A DNA stretch of 64,000 nucleotides from Brachyspira hampsonii 30446 (GCF_000316195.1 NZ_JH994111.1:62001-126000), one strand, 5' to 3'; numbered from the stretch's first letter, positions 53,115-63,649 are shown. Numbers and translations: made by a program. Notes: generated by a model not told the origin, from the letters alone.

Positions 53115-55604
53115 TTATTTTTTAGAAAAAGCGTCTATAACATGTATCAATGTATTTTTATATTCATCTAACATTTCACCATAATTATCCAAATCTTTCA
53201 TATAATACCAATCATCATTAGGATCTTTATTATATCCATCGAAATTAAGTCCTTTATCTTTTATTAATTCAAAAACTTGTTCAGATATTTCTGCATTTTT
53301 AAAAGGTTTTTGTTTTCTTAATCCGCACTGAATTATATAGCCAGCAGTAGTAAAACCCACTAAAACTTTTTCATTTTCTATTTCTATTTCTTTAGCTAAA
53401 GTAACCCAACTATAACAATATGAAATTTCCTTATTTGGATATCTTAATATTCTTTCTCCTTTAATATTAGGATTATTAGTTCCATCATAATAGTACAATT
53501 TAAAGTCTTTAAAGTTTGCATTGTCTTTCAATAATTGATAAAACATTGTATGCACTTTAGTTGTCAATGGTATATCCCAATGAGTACTATTTCTATACTG
53601 ATAATATAAATAATAACCGCTATATAGATGTTTTTTTACTTCACCTGAATATGAATATTCTTTATTGTATAAAGTTACATCATTGTCATTTGCATCTTTA
53701 GCATTTTTTATTAACAAATATTTCCAATGGCTATCATCTTTATAATTATCTATTATATTCTTGCATTTATCCGATATAGTTTTATTTACTTTATCATTAA
53801 ATATAGTATTTATAAACTCTTTTAATTTATTTGGATATTTTATCAATAATTTTTTATTATCATTATCTTTATCTTTATTATTTCTAAATATAGATATTGT
53901 TGTAGAACGATAAGGTCTAAAATTTTCTATTTCATTTTTATCAATAAATACTAATATAGCCCTATGTATTAAATAATTTCCATTTTCATTATTAAAGCCA
54001 TTTTTAGTAAAAATATAATTTACTACATTAACTATATTTTCATTACTTATATTGTCTAATAAGAAATCAATATTACCTTGTAAAAATACATTATTCTCAC
54101 AGGCGTAAATTATTTTTCTAATCTTTTCATCACAGCTTTTTAATATATCTAATTTATTTTGTTCTGATTCAACTATTATTTTCAATATCTCTTGATGATT
54201 ATCATTATAAGGTTTTAATAATATTTTTCCATTTTCTATAAATGATTTTATAAAACTAATTTGGAATTTTAGTTCATCATCATTGCCAATATGTTCATAG
54301 TAAATAAATATAAAATTCCTTATAAATCTCAATATATCTTTATAATCTTTGATTTTTTTAATTATTGAATCTATATTTTCATTTTCTTTATAATTTTCTT
54401 CTTTATATATTTTATTTAAAATAATAAAAAAACTAAACAGTAATATTTTATATTTCAAATCATAATTATTTATTTTAAGCAAAATAATATAGTCATCTTT
54501 TTTATCAAAAATGTTTATATTTTCTTCAAAAGTAGATATTTTATTATTATAAATATTTCCATCATATATACAAAATATTTCATTAAATAATTCAATGGTT
54601 TTACTAGTGGTTAATTTATAAAATATATCCAATATATTAACTATAAATTTTATATTACATTCTAACATACAGTTTTTACTATCATCAATATATTTTGTGT
54701 CTGTTTTTATTACAAATAAATTAAAGAAATCTTTTAGATATGATCCTATTTTTTCATTTTTTTTCTTTATATATTCACATTGTTCTGCATATAACATTCT
54801 AAATACAAAATCAAAAAAGTTTTTAAAAATACTGTCTATATCATTTTTCTCACTATCTTTTGAAAATTCCCAGAAAAAATCAGACCAAGTTGTATCTATT
54901 TTTTCTTTAAATTCTGCTAAAAGATTAACATCTATTTTTCCATCTAAAAAACTTTCAAGCTTTGATTTAAATATTTCAAAATCTGTTAATTGCTTTCCCC
55001 TTGAGTTCATTTTTATATATAAATCATCAGGATCCCCTTCTATATATTCACAATAAAATTGTATGCCATTTAATTTGCTGCTTTTAATATTTTTGTTATT
55101 TTTAACTCTTTTATGAATATCATCTATTACTTTAAGCATTCCTTTAACAGTTGTATCTTTTTCCCAAAAGTTTAAAAACTTAATATTATCTTTTAATTTG
55201 TCTGATAACTTTTCATTTGTTTCTAAATTAATTTCATTTCTTTTTATACTTAATAAAAATGATATAAAGTCCTTTGATGAATTTCTAGTTTCATAAGTAA
55301 ACTTTTTTAATCGTTCTCTTTCAAAGTTGAAATACCAATAAAATAAAAATAAAGTTGTCAATCTTTGCTGCCCATCTAATAAATAAAAAATGCCGTTATC
55401 TTTTACTCCATATATATAGTCTAATATTAATTCTCCTTTATCATTTGATAAAAAATCAACAATAACATCTAAAAAATCATCTCTTATTTTTTCTGCTTCA
55501 TTAGTATTTCTTCCCTGAGCATAACCTCTTTGTATAATAGGCACAACGACATTATTTTCGTATTTATTTAATAATGATATAAAATTTTCTTTATTATCAC
55601 TCAT
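53115..55604 (-). CDS. DUF262-domain protein (GmrS-like), probable defence gene
   Basis: 829 residues from MSDNKENF at 55604, where AAGGAG is 7 bases upstream; an earlier in-frame start overlaps the preceding gene. The N-terminal DUF262 (ParB/Srx-like NTPase) has VVPIIQRGYAQGR, the nucleotide motif LDGQQRLTTLFLFYWY and KMNSRGKQLTDFEIFKSK. The middle is helical; the C-terminal part (about 640-829) contains YCYSWVTLAKEIEIENE and was not recognised. It lies 10 bases after a DUF262-DUF1524 gene, so they form an operon. DUF262 proteins of the GmrSD/BrxU/SspE type act in antiphage defence with modified DNA as trigger; the trigger here is unknown. Confidence 0.75.
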   Translation of the reverse strand: MSDNKENFISLLNKYENNVVVPIIQRGYAQGRNTNEAEKIRDDFLDVIVDFLSNDKGELILDYIYGVKDNGIFYLLDGQQRLTTLFLFYWYFNFERERLKKFTYETRNSSKDFISFLLSIKRNEINLETNEKLSDKLKDNIKFLNFWEKDTTVKGMLKVIDDIHKRVKNNKNIKSSKLNGIQFYCEYIEGDPDDLYIKMNSRGKQLTDFEIFKSKLESFLDGKIDVNLLAEFKEKIDTTWSDFFWEFSKDSEKNDIDSIFKNFFDFVFRMLYAEQCEYIKKKNEKIGSYLKDFFNLFVIKTDTKYIDDSKNCMLECNIKFIVNILDIFYKLTTSKTIELFNEIFCIYDGNIYNNKISTFEENINIFDKKDDYIILLKINNYDLKYKILLFSFFIILNKIYKEENYKENENIDSIIKKIKDYKDILRFIRNFIFIYYEHIGNDDELKFQISFIKSFIENGKILLKPYNDNHQEILKIIVESEQNKLDILKSCDEKIRKIIYACENNVFLQGNIDFLLDNISNENIVNVVNYIFTKNGFNNENGNYLIHRAILVFIDKNEIENFRPYRSTTISIFRNNKDKDNDNKKLLIKYPNKLKEFINTIFNDKVNKTISDKCKNIIDNYKDDSHWKYLLIKNAKDANDNDVTLYNKEYSYSGEVKKHLYSGYYLYYQYRNSTHWDIPLTTKVHTMFYQLLKDNANFKDFKLYYYDGTNNPNIKGERILRYPNKEISYCYSWVTLAKEIEIENEKVLVGFTTAGYIIQCGLRKQKPFKNAEISEQVFELIKDKGLNFDGYNKDPNDDWYYMKDLDNYGEMLDEYKNTLIHVIDAFSKK

Positions 55605-55614
55605 AATATTCTCC

Positions 55615-57438
55615 TTATTTATTTTTTTCATACAGATAATCACTTATTGAATTGATGATATTATCCAAATAATCTTTTTTGTCATTTTTTGTCCATAATA
55701 GTATATCCCTAGGATCTTTTGTATAATATTTTAAAAATAGATTCTTTGTAGATATAGGAATATATTTTTTATTATTTTTAATTAAATCTTTAATTTTTTT
55801 TAGTTTCATAGGAAAAATAGAGTTACTCAATGTAGTATTATTATTTACATCTATTAATGCCAAATTAGAAATATTATTTTCATCATATAAATAATTATTT
55901 TCTTCTGATGTTATAAAGTCCCCACTATTTTCTAATGATTTTTCATAAATAAAAAATAATGCATCTAATATATAATTAAATTTATCTTCTATTTTGAAAT
56001 TATTAAAAGCTTCATCTAAATTTTTATATTCATCTTTTATTAATTCTTTATTTTGAAGTATATATTGTTTATTTTCTTCTATAAATTTTTCTTTTTCTTT
56101 ATCAGATAATTTTTGTGATTTTCTTGCATGTATATGCTCCAAAGATGGCTTTATTTTTTTGTATTCGTCAAATGGAAATCTTATATTTTCTTTCAAGCTT
56201 TCTATTATATTGAATAATAATAATATTTTTATTATTTGAATATTATTATTATCATATTTCAATTCTAATATATTTTTTTCTAACTGTTCATGATTATTAG
56301 CATTAATACTTTTTTTTATATCTTCTTTTATTTTATTATTAAAGTTTTCTTTAGTGTTTAGTTATTTATCTTTCACAACATATGATAATATAGTTTTTAA
56401 CTCTTTTGAACGAGAGGCTATTAAATAACCGATATCATTATATAAATTATCATCTTCATACCATTCTTTTAAAATATAAAAATATTTTGAAAGCTCTTTC
56501 CAATTTTCAGTTAAATTTTTTTTATCTTTAAACTTTTTATAAAAATGTTCAAATATTTCATATTTTGTTTTTACAGTATTATTATTTTCTTTTTCTATAC
56601 CATATATTAACTCAAATAAAAAATCCATTCTAATGTCAGCATTATCATTATTAGAAATAAAATACCAGAATTTATCGTTTTCTAATTCTATTTCCATATT
56701 TTCCCATTGATTGGCAATATTTATTTGTTTTAATTCTTCTACTTTTTTGCTGCTGTCATTATCATCTTTAAAATTTGATTTATGTAAGAATATAGCCTTT
56801 ATCAATTCACTATCAGTAAGTGGTATTTTTCCTGCATTAAGCCTTTGAAAAACTTCATTTTCGTCATCGCTTCCTATATTATACCATATTATATTTACAT
56901 TATTTAATAATTTTTCCTTAAAGTCTTCTTTCTCTATTTGATTATTTTCATTTTTATTAAACCAAATATCTATATATTTATAAGCTTCAAAAATATAATA
57001 ATAGTCTATGTTTTGTTTATAATCATTTTCTGGTGTATTTATATCAATATCATCTAAAAATTCTTTATTTTGTTTTGTTTCGTATTTTAAAGTAAATAGT
57101 TTATTATTTTCATTATTATTTAAATATTTTAATATCAAATAAATTGTGGTTAATCTCTGCTGCCCATCTACTAAATTATATTGTTCTTTATTATCATCTT
57201 TTTTTACATATTTTACAGCTATAGGGTTAAGACAATACTTCTCATCTCCTTTTTTATTTTCTATAAATTCTTTTATATCTTCCAATAAAGCCTGAACTTC
57301 GCCATTTTCACCTCTCCATCTATACCCCCTTTGATAGCTAGGTATAACGAAATTATATTCTATATTATTATATACTATTAACTCGTTTATGCTTCGCATT
57401 TCTACAGATTTATTATTTTGCTTAGTTGATTCTGCCAT
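55615..57438 (-). pseudogene. DUF262-DUF1524 (GmrSD-like) gene interrupted by one stop codon
   Basis: N-terminal half (57438 to 56362): DUF262 with FVIPSYQRGYRWRG, NLVDGQQRLTTIYLILKYL and FQRLNAGKIPLTDSELIKA. It ends at TAA (56364-56362) after VVKDK. The same frame continues with LNTKENFNNKIK and leads into the C-terminal half, which has the DUF1524 HNH-like nuclease segment SLEHIHARKSQKLS and NISNLALIDVNNNTTLSNSIF. Replacing the single stop gives about 606 codons, the usual fused GmrSD length. The C-terminal half could also be translated alone from a TTG at 56262, but no RBS supports it. It starts at MAESTKQNN with AAGGA upstream. Probably inactive or read through. Confidence 0.8.
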
Positions 57439-57549
57439 ATAATAGTCCTTAAAAATAAATATACACTGTATAGTATAACATATTTTAATGACAAAAACTG
57501 TCTTAAAAAAATCAAAAAATAAAAATTTAAAAAATATTTTATTATCATA

Positions 57550-57593
57550 TTGACAAAAATATAATTTAGTATTATAGTACCAATATACTAAAT
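57550..57593 (+). promoter_or_regulatory. Promoter and inverted-repeat operator of the rrf2-hcp operon
   Basis: TTGACA (57550-57555), 17-nt spacer, TATAGT (57573-57578). Arms ATTTAGTAT (57564-57572) and ATACTAAAT (57585-57593) are perfect inverted repeats surrounding the -10 box, a likely binding site for the Rrf2 product. Confidence 0.7.
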
Positions 57594-57614
57594 TAGTAAT
57601 AACAGGAATAAAAA

Positions 57615-58064
57615 ATGATTCCAATATCAGAAGCCTCAGCTATAGCTCTGCACTCTGCAGTATATATATCTATTAAAGAGTTTGCATCTCTTAAAGATAT
57701 AGCAGAAAGATTTGATGTTTCGCCTAATCATTTATCGAAAGTTCTTCAAGCACTTGTAAAGGTGGGGTATCTTACTTCATCAAAAGGACCTGCAGGCGGA
57801 TTTAAAATTGCTGAGGGTAAAGAAAATGCTTCTTTTTTGGATATATACGAAACTATAGAGGGTAAAAATTGGCAGAGAAGCTGTTTGTTTCATTCTAAAT
57901 GCGGTAAATATTGTTCAAGCTGCATAATGGGTGATTTAGTTAATGATATAAACAGAAAGTTCAAAAACTATATGGAAAGCCATACAATCAAAGATCATTA
58001 TTTATTAGATGATGATTTCAAGATAAATAAAACAGATGATAAAAAATCAAAACAAAAAAAATAA
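57615..58064 (+). CDS. Rrf2-family transcription regulator (NsrR-like)
   Basis: 149-residue winged-helix regulator. The helix-turn-helix is in SLKDIAERFDVSPNHLSKVLQALVKVGYLTSSKGPAGGF, a strongly conserved Rrf2 pattern. C90, C96, C100 and C103 could hold a [2Fe-2S] or [4Fe-4S] cluster, as in IscR or NsrR. It lies 12 bases upstream of hcp in the same operon, so it probably senses nitrosative or oxidative stress and controls hcp and itself through the operator at 57564-57593. The C-terminal tail is basic. RBS ACAGGA. Confidence 0.88.
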   Translation: MIPISEASAIALHSAVYISIKEFASLKDIAERFDVSPNHLSKVLQALVKVGYLTSSKGPAGGFKIAEGKENASFLDIYETIEGKNWQRSCLFHSKCGKYCSSCIMGDLVNDINRKFKNYMESHTIKDHYLLDDDFKINKTDDKKSKQKK

Positions 58065-58076
58065 ATGGAGGATTAA

Positions 58077-59726
58077 ATGGACAATAAAATGTTTTGTTAT
58101 CAATGTCAGGAAACAATGAATAATACAGGCTGTGTTACTTCTGGAGTATGCGGTAAAAAACCAGATTTAGCCTATTTAGAAGACTTACTAGTTCATGTAA
58201 CTAAAGGACTTTCTAATATAACAACTGCTATAAGAAAAGAAGGCGGAAAAGTAGATAAAAAAGTTAATCATGATGTAACATTCAATTTATTTACTACTAT
58301 AACAAATGCGAACTTTGATAAAGAAGTTTTTTATAAGAGAATAGAATACACAGCAAAACTTTGCAATGAATTAGCAAATCAGGTAAAAGACAAATCACTT
58401 ATACTTGAAGAATCTCTATGGACACCTAAAAGCAAAGAGGATATGGACGCTAAATCAAAAACAGTAGGCGTATTGGAAGAGAAGAACGAAGATATAAGAA
58501 GCCTTAAAGAAACTGTTATATACGGAGTTAAGGGATTAAGTGCTTATATAAGACATGCTAATATGCTTGATTATGAGAATGAAGAGGTTGATGCTTTTAT
58601 ACAGAGAGCTTTAAATGATACATTAAGAGATGATATAAATGCCGATGAACTTTTAGCTTTGGTACTTGAAACAGGTAAAAACGGTGTTGATGGAATGGCA
58701 CTTCTTGATAAGGCTAACACTTCTACTTACGGTAACCCAGAAATTACAAAAGTTAATATAGGTGTAGGAAAAAATCCTGGAATATTAGTATCTGGTCATG
58801 ATTTAAAAGATATAGAAATATTGTTAAAACAAACAGAAGGCACAGGAGTAGATGTATATACTCATTCTGAAATGCTTCCTGCTCACTACTACCCAGAATT
58901 AAAAAAATATAAACATTTTGTAGGAAATTACGGCGGAGCTTGGTGGGATCAAAGAAAAGATTTTGAAAGTTTCAACGGACCTATACTAATGACTACAAAC
59001 TGTATAGTAACTCCTTTACCAAGTTATAAAGACAGAGTATATACAACAGGGGCAGCAGGTTTTGAGGGCTTAAAACATATAGAAAGCCATACAGATAAAG
59101 AAAGCGATAAAGATTTTACTCCTATAATAGAGCATGCAAAAAAATGTCAGCCTCCTAAAGAAATAGAAAGCGGTTTTATAGTTGGAGGATTTGCCCATAA
59201 TCAGGTATTATCACTTAAAGATAAAATTGCTGAAGCTGTAAAATCAGGTGCTATAAAAAGATTTATTGTAATGGGCGGATGCGACGGAAGACATAAAGAG
59301 AGAGAATACTATACTGAATTTGCTCAAAAACTTCCTAAAGATACTGTAATATTAACTGCAGGCTGTGCTAAATACAGATACAATAAATTAGATTTAGGCG
59401 ATATTAACGGCATACCTAGAGTATTGGATGCAGGACAATGTAATGACTCTTATTCATTAGCTGTTATTGCTTTGGGACTTAAAGATTTATTCGGTTTAGA
59501 TGATATTAATGACTTGCCTATAGTTTATAATATAGCTTGGTATGAACAGAAAGCTGTTATAGTTTTACTTTCTCTTCTATATTTAGGCGTAAAAAATATT
59601 CATCTTGGACCTACGGTTCCTGGATTCTTATCACCTAATGTAGTTAATATATTAGTTTCAAAATTCGGAATCTCTGGAATAGGAAATGTTGATGAAGATT
59701 TGAAAAAATTCAACTTGATAGCATAA
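58077..59726 (+). CDS. hcp: Hybrid cluster protein / hydroxylamine reductase (Hcp)
   Basis: 549 residues, full length. The N-terminal cluster motif C7-x2-C10-x8-C19-x5-C25 ([20 protein letters not shown]) holds a 4Fe-4S cluster. Ligands of the hybrid cluster appear in [11 protein letters not shown] (His), TTNCIVTPL (Cys), [10 protein letters not shown] (Cys) and DAGQCNDSY (Cys), and [11 protein letters not shown] is the usual C-terminal signature. The enzyme reduces hydroxylamine in vitro and acts as an NO reductase in some bacteria. Preceded by its Rrf2 regulator; RBS GGAGG. No hcr reductase gene is adjacent. Confidence 0.95.
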   Translation: MDNKMFCYQCQETMNNTGCVTSGVCGKKPDLAYLEDLLVHVTKGLSNITTAIRKEGGKVDKKVNHDVTFNLFTTITNANFDKEVFYKRIEYTAKLCNELANQVKDKSLILEESLWTPKSKEDMDAKSKTVGVLEEKNEDIRSLKETVIYGVKGLSAYIRHANMLDYENEEVDAFIQRALNDTLRDDINADELLALVLETGKNGVDGMALLDKANTSTYGNPEITKVNIGVGKNPGILVSGHDLKDIEILLKQTEGTGVDVYTHSEMLPAHYYPELKKYKHFVGNYGGAWWDQRKDFESFNGPILMTTNCIVTPLPSYKDRVYTTGAAGFEGLKHIESHTDKESDKDFTPIIEHAKKCQPPKEIESGFIVGGFAHNQVLSLKDKIAEAVKSGAIKRFIVMGGCDGRHKEREYYTEFAQKLPKDTVILTAGCAKYRYNKLDLGDINGIPRVLDAGQCNDSYSLAVIALGLKDLFGLDDINDLPIVYNIAWYEQKAVIVLLSLLYLGVKNIHLGPTVPGFLSPNVVNILVSKFGISGIGNVDEDLKKFNLIA

Positions 59727-59741
59727 TACTCCAAATATGAA

Positions 59742-59777
59742 AAAGAGCTTAACTTTTATAAGTTAGGCTCTTTTTTT
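59742..59777 (+). terminator. Terminator after hcp
   Basis: AAAGAGCTTAACTT / AAGTTAGGCTCTTT stem (one G-U) with TTTTTATA. The remaining gap to 60192 holds only AT-rich DNA and the promoter at 59975. Confidence 0.85.
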
Positions 59778-59974
59778 ATACATAGCTAAATAATCATACT
59801 TTTAAAGTATTAATTAATTTACTTTAAAACATATATGATTTTTATTTATTTTTCTTTATATTAAATCAATAAATAAATATAAAAAACAAAGTTATCAATC
59901 TATAAAATAATCAAAAAATAATTAAAATACAAATTCTTACAAACTTAAAAATTTTTAAAATAAACATATTATTG

Positions 59975-60003
59975 TTGACATTCATAGCATTATTATATAC
60001 TAT
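59975..60003 (+). promoter_or_regulatory. Promoter-like site upstream of the GH32 gene
   Basis: TTGACA (59975-59980), 17-nt spacer, TACTAT (59998-60003). It would give a leader of about 180 bases. AGGAG at 60039 is followed by no ATG. Confidence 0.5.
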
Positions 60004-60192
60004 ATTATCATATACAATAGTGTCATCAAATATTCTTTAGGAGTTTATTATTATATTAAATCTAATTCAAATATAACTATAGAAATATATAAAAAATAAT
60101 TCTTTTTAATAATTCTCTAATAACTAAAATTAATTTTCTATTAAAAAATTATTAATAGGTCTTAAAGATAAATAAAATAAATAGGATATAAT

Positions 60193-61644
60193 ATGAAATT
60201 AATCAGCAAAAAAATAGTATCAGTTATTTTTATAGGTTTTGCAATAATTGTAACCGGTATTTTAATTTATAATAATAAAACGCTTATTAATAAAAGTTTT
60301 GATACAAATCTAAGACCAAAATACCATTTTACACCAAAGTCAAATTGGCTCAATGACCCCAACGGATTATGCTATTATAACGGCTCATTTCATTTATATT
60401 ATCAGTATAATCCTTTTGCTCCTTGCTGGGGTGCTATACATTGGGGACATGCCACAAGTAAGGATATGTTAAATTGGAAGTATGAAGATATAGCATTAAA
60501 ATATGATAATGAATATGATAAGGACGGATGTTTTTCTGGAAGTGCAATAGAAAAAGATGGTAAGCTTCATATATTCTATACAGGAGTTCAATATCATAAA
60601 ATAAAATACAATGAATATAATATACCTATTCAGGAAGACCCTAACGGATTTACTCCTTCTCAAATACATGCTTTTTCAGAAGACGGAGGATATTCATTTA
60701 AAAAAATACTCCCGCCTTCAATAATGCCAATAAAAGATAATCAAATGAGAGATCCTAAAGTTTTTAAAACTAAAGAAGGTTTTTACAGAATGGTGCTGGG
60801 AGATACTGAAGATTATAAAAAAGGAAGTATTGTATTTTATAAAAGTGAGGATCTTAATAAATGGGAATTTGAAGGAAAATGGACTAGTGATAAATTCGGC
60901 TGGGGCTGGGAATGTCCTGATTTTTTTGATTTAAATAATAATGATGTTTTAATATTTTCTCCTATGGGAGCTGGAACTAAAGAATATCCTAATATTGCTA
61001 TGTATTTAACCGGTCAAATGGATTTTAGTAATTTTAATTTTAATATAGAAAGTAAAGGATTATTAGATGAATCTTTTGAAATGTATGCTCCGCAGACTTT
61101 TAATTATTATGATGAAAAAAAACAAAGAGAGAGAAGAATTATGATAGGCTGGATAAGAATGTCAAAGCCTTTTGATAATAATAATAATTTCTGCGGAATG
61201 ATGACTATACCTAGAGAATGCTTTATAGAAAATGGAATATTCAAAACTTATCCTATAGAAGAATTTAACAGCAAAAGAAAAGGAAGATTAAAAGATTTAA
61301 AAAATACTAAAAATCTTTATGATATTGAGTTTAAAATAAAAGATAATTTTAATATGACATTATTTGCTGACAGCAGTAAAAAAGGACTTTATTTAAATTA
61401 TGATAAAAATAACAGCTTATTAACCATAGACAGAAAAGATGTGAAATTTGAGGGAATATCAGGGGCTGAAAAAATAGAGATAAAAATAGATTTATCATCT
61501 GATATTAGAATAATAGCTGATGTATCCGTTATTGAAATATTTATTAATAAAGGAGAAAAATCATGTTCATTTACTGTTTATCCTTTGGGTGAAAATATTT
61601 TTATTGAAAATGATAAAGATATGAATATATACAATATATACTAA
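60193..61644 (+). CDS. GH32 beta-fructosidase (levanase/sucrose hydrolase type)
   Basis: 483 residues. A basic start and one hydrophobic helix (about 9-27) form a signal anchor. The GH32 catalytic set is complete: WLNDPNG with nucleophile D55, MRDPKVF (Arg-Asp-Pro stabiliser) and WGWECPDFF (acid/base Glu). The C-terminal beta-sandwich continues to SVIEIFINKGEKSCSFTVYP. It hydrolyses sucrose or fructans. The export signal fits use of dietary fructan or sucrose outside the cytoplasm. No adjacent sugar transporter or regulator. The start is weakly supported (AGGATATAAT). Confidence 0.92.
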   Translation: MKLISKKIVSVIFIGFAIIVTGILIYNNKTLINKSFDTNLRPKYHFTPKSNWLNDPNGLCYYNGSFHLYYQYNPFAPCWGAIHWGHATSKDMLNWKYEDIALKYDNEYDKDGCFSGSAIEKDGKLHIFYTGVQYHKIKYNEYNIPIQEDPNGFTPSQIHAFSEDGGYSFKKILPPSIMPIKDNQMRDPKVFKTKEGFYRMVLGDTEDYKKGSIVFYKSEDLNKWEFEGKWTSDKFGWGWECPDFFDLNNNDVLIFSPMGAGTKEYPNIAMYLTGQMDFSNFNFNIESKGLLDESFEMYAPQTFNYYDEKKQRERRIMIGWIRMSKPFDNNNNFCGMMTIPRECFIENGIFKTYPIEEFNSKRKGRLKDLKNTKNLYDIEFKIKDNFNMTLFADSSKKGLYLNYDKNNSLLTIDRKDVKFEGISGAEKIEIKIDLSSDIRIIADVSVIEIFINKGEKSCSFTVYPLGENIFIENDKDMNIYNIY

Positions 61645-61689
61645 AATGATTTTTTGAATTTAAAACATTTGAAGAAATTGTTATAGAAA

Positions 61690-61940
61690 ATAGACTTGTT
61701 TCAAAACTAAATTTATAAATTTTTAATTTAATATTTTTTTAATTATAGTTGGGGCTTTGCCCCAAACCCCACTTCTTTTGTGACGCTGTCCGCCTTCGGT
61801 GTGGCACAAAGAAGCAAAAAGACTGCATATTTATATACTAAAATACTAAATTATGCAACATGTAAAACATCATGTTTATAATTTTAAAATTAAATAATTT
61901 TTATAATTAATCTTGTCAAGTAGTTTTGAAACAAGTCTAA
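61690..61940. mobile_element. Family B MITE-like element, copy B7 (best complete copy)
   Basis: GACTTGTTTCAAAACT (61693-61708) and AGTTTTGAAACAAGTC (61922-61937) are perfect inverted ends, with TA on both outer sides, the target duplication of Tc1/mariner/IS630-type insertion. Core: GGGGCTTTGCCCC, CCCCACTTCTTTTG, GTCCGCCTTCGG, AAAGAAGCAAAAAGACTGCAT. No transposase. Confidence 0.88.
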
Positions 61941-62000
61941 TACTAATATATTAAAAACAAAATATAGTTATTTAGCCATATACTAAAACATTTTAAATAA

Positions 62001-62927
62001 TTATCTGTTTTCGGCTCTAAATCTAGCTGGGTCTGTAAATGGACGCCTGCCTTGAAACTTTGATAAATAAACTATATTGCTTGCTATATTTATAAAGCCG
62101 TTATCTCCGTATTTCATTATAGTTTCTTTTGCCTGCTTATCTTTCATCATATAATATGCCAAAGGTACTTCATCTATAAATAAATGACATAATATTCGTC
62201 CGAAAACATCATAAGAAGATACAAGCATACTTACATTTGAAGCATCATTGATTTTCTTTTCAATATATGCTTTAACATTGCTTCCATAATTCTGCTTTAA
62301 TTCTGGAGCATCAACTCCTATAAATCTATAATAATTATCTTTATATCTTATAGTATCTCCGTCTGATACTTTTATAAAATCCTTATCTAAAGAAACTAAA
62401 TACTTTGGATTAATATTATTAGTATCTATTTCTCTAAAGTCTTTATTTGTTATAGATAAAAAGATCTTTGTATTATTACTGTCTCTTAGAGTTAAATATT
62501 CTTCGCTATTTATATCATTAATATTCAAAACCACATGTATATAATGAATTTTAAAAAATCTAAGTTTATCAATTAACTTATCATCACTAGCATAAACAAT
62601 AATATTATTTTTAAAAAATAAACTATAAAAAATTAGTTTAAACTTACCAATAAATTTTATACTTGGAAAATATTTGCTTATATATTTTTTATCTTCATCA
62701 CTTTCAGCATATAACACATAAACTCTATCTCTGTTTTTTATATAATCATAAATAATAGAAGTTTTATTGTTTTCTATCATGCTCATTATTGATTTTAAGT
62801 CTATAATTAAATCTTTGCTTTCTTTAATACGAGAAGTTTTTATTATAAATATTAAAACAAATATTATTATTACAGTATAAATAAAAGTCTTTATAATTTT
62901 TTCACTTTTTTTATTAGAAGTTCGCAT
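62001..62927 (-). CDS. Membrane-anchored staphylococcal-nuclease-like (SNase) protein
   Basis: 308 residues. An N-terminal membrane helix (about 13-30) precedes an unrecognised region (35-175). The SNase-like domain occupies about 178-300: VSDGDTIRYKDNYYRFIGVDAPE, a core substrate-binding strand, and DVFGRILCHLFIDEVPLAYYMMK, with catalytic-type residues around Arg in FGR. It probably cleaves extracellular nucleic acid outside the inner membrane. Starts inside the 3' end of thiE (37-base overlap, RBS GAGG 11 bases upstream), so the two are translationally linked. The pairing with thiE has no obvious functional reason. Confidence 0.82.
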   Translation of the reverse strand: MRTSNKKSEKIIKTFIYTVIIIFVLIFIIKTSRIKESKDLIIDLKSIMSMIENNKTSIIYDYIKNRDRVYVLYAESDEDKKYISKYFPSIKFIGKFKLIFYSLFFKNNIIVYASDDKLIDKLRFFKIHYIHVVLNINDINSEEYLTLRDSNNTKIFLSITNKDFREIDTNNINPKYLVSLDKDFIKVSDGDTIRYKDNYYRFIGVDAPELKQNYGSNVKAYIEKKINDASNVSMLVSSYDVFGRILCHLFIDEVPLAYYMMKDKQAKETIMKYGDNGFINIASNIVYLSKFQGRRPFTDPARFRAENR

Positions 62928-63583
62928 TTAGCTTTTATATCCTCAGAAGATACTATCTCAGTAAGCATGCATAAACTCATAGCTTTATGTTCTATAAGCA
63001 TATCCATATTATTTAATTTTATACCGCCTATACATACGAAAGGAATATTCAGATTATTGACTACATAATCAAGATAATCAATACCTGTAGCTTCATTAGC
63101 ATCAGGTTTTGTATTAGTTGAAAAAATAGGACCTATCCCTATATAATCAGCAGAAGTATTAACTGACTCTTCAGCCTGTTTTTGATTAGTAGTAGAAAGT
63201 CCTATAATCTTATCAAATCCTACAATTTTTCTCACAACTTCAATAGGCATGTCTTTTTGACCTATATGTACTCCGTCAGCATCAACTGCAATAGCCAAAT
63301 CAGCATAATCATCTATTATAAATAAAGCATCGTATTCTTTTGTAAGCTCTCTAATTTTTAAGCATTCCTCATATTTTTCACGCATATATTTATTAGGATT
63401 ATCTTTTTCTCTATACTGTATAATTTTTATTCCGGCTTCTAGCATAGATTTGACAACTTCTATATTATTTCTGCCGTTAGAAAAATCTTCTGCCGTTACG
63501 CAGTATATACTGTCTTTAAAATATCTATCTTTTAATATTTCTCTTCTTTTTTTAATATCAGTTAAATTTTTAATATCTTTCAT
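62891..63583 (-). CDS. thiE: Thiamine-phosphate synthase ThiE
   Basis: 230-residue TIM barrel that joins HMP-pyrophosphate and thiazole phosphate to thiamine phosphate. Motifs QYREKD, FIIDDYADLAIAVDADGVHIGQKDMP, GLSTTN, GPIFSTNTKPDA and GGIKLNN are present. It is slightly longer at the N-terminus than most ThiE (extra 30 residues). It sits alone, with the SNase gene downstream. No TPP riboswitch (THI box) is visible upstream: only about 70 AT-rich bases separate it from a family A repeat. Confidence 0.93.
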   Translation of the reverse strand: MKDIKNLTDIKKRREILKDRYFKDSIYCVTAEDFSNGRNNIEVVKSMLEAGIKIIQYREKDNPNKYMREKYEECLKIRELTKEYDALFIIDDYADLAIAVDADGVHIGQKDMPIEVVRKIVGFDKIIGLSTTNQKQAEESVNTSADYIGIGPIFSTNTKPDANEATGIDYLDYVVNNLNIPFVCIGGIKLNNMDMLIEHKAMSLCMLTEIVSSEDIKAKCELLIKKVKKL

Positions 63584-63649
63584 AAAATGATTCCTAAAAT
63601 TTATTTATTGCATTTTAGTATAACTTTATATTTTTTTCAAATTAAAAAA

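Noticed and set aside
55615-56262. Independent 215-residue gene
   Set aside because: Starts only at a TTG without RBS, and the same frame runs uninterrupted back to the single stop codon at 56362 that ends the DUF262 half.
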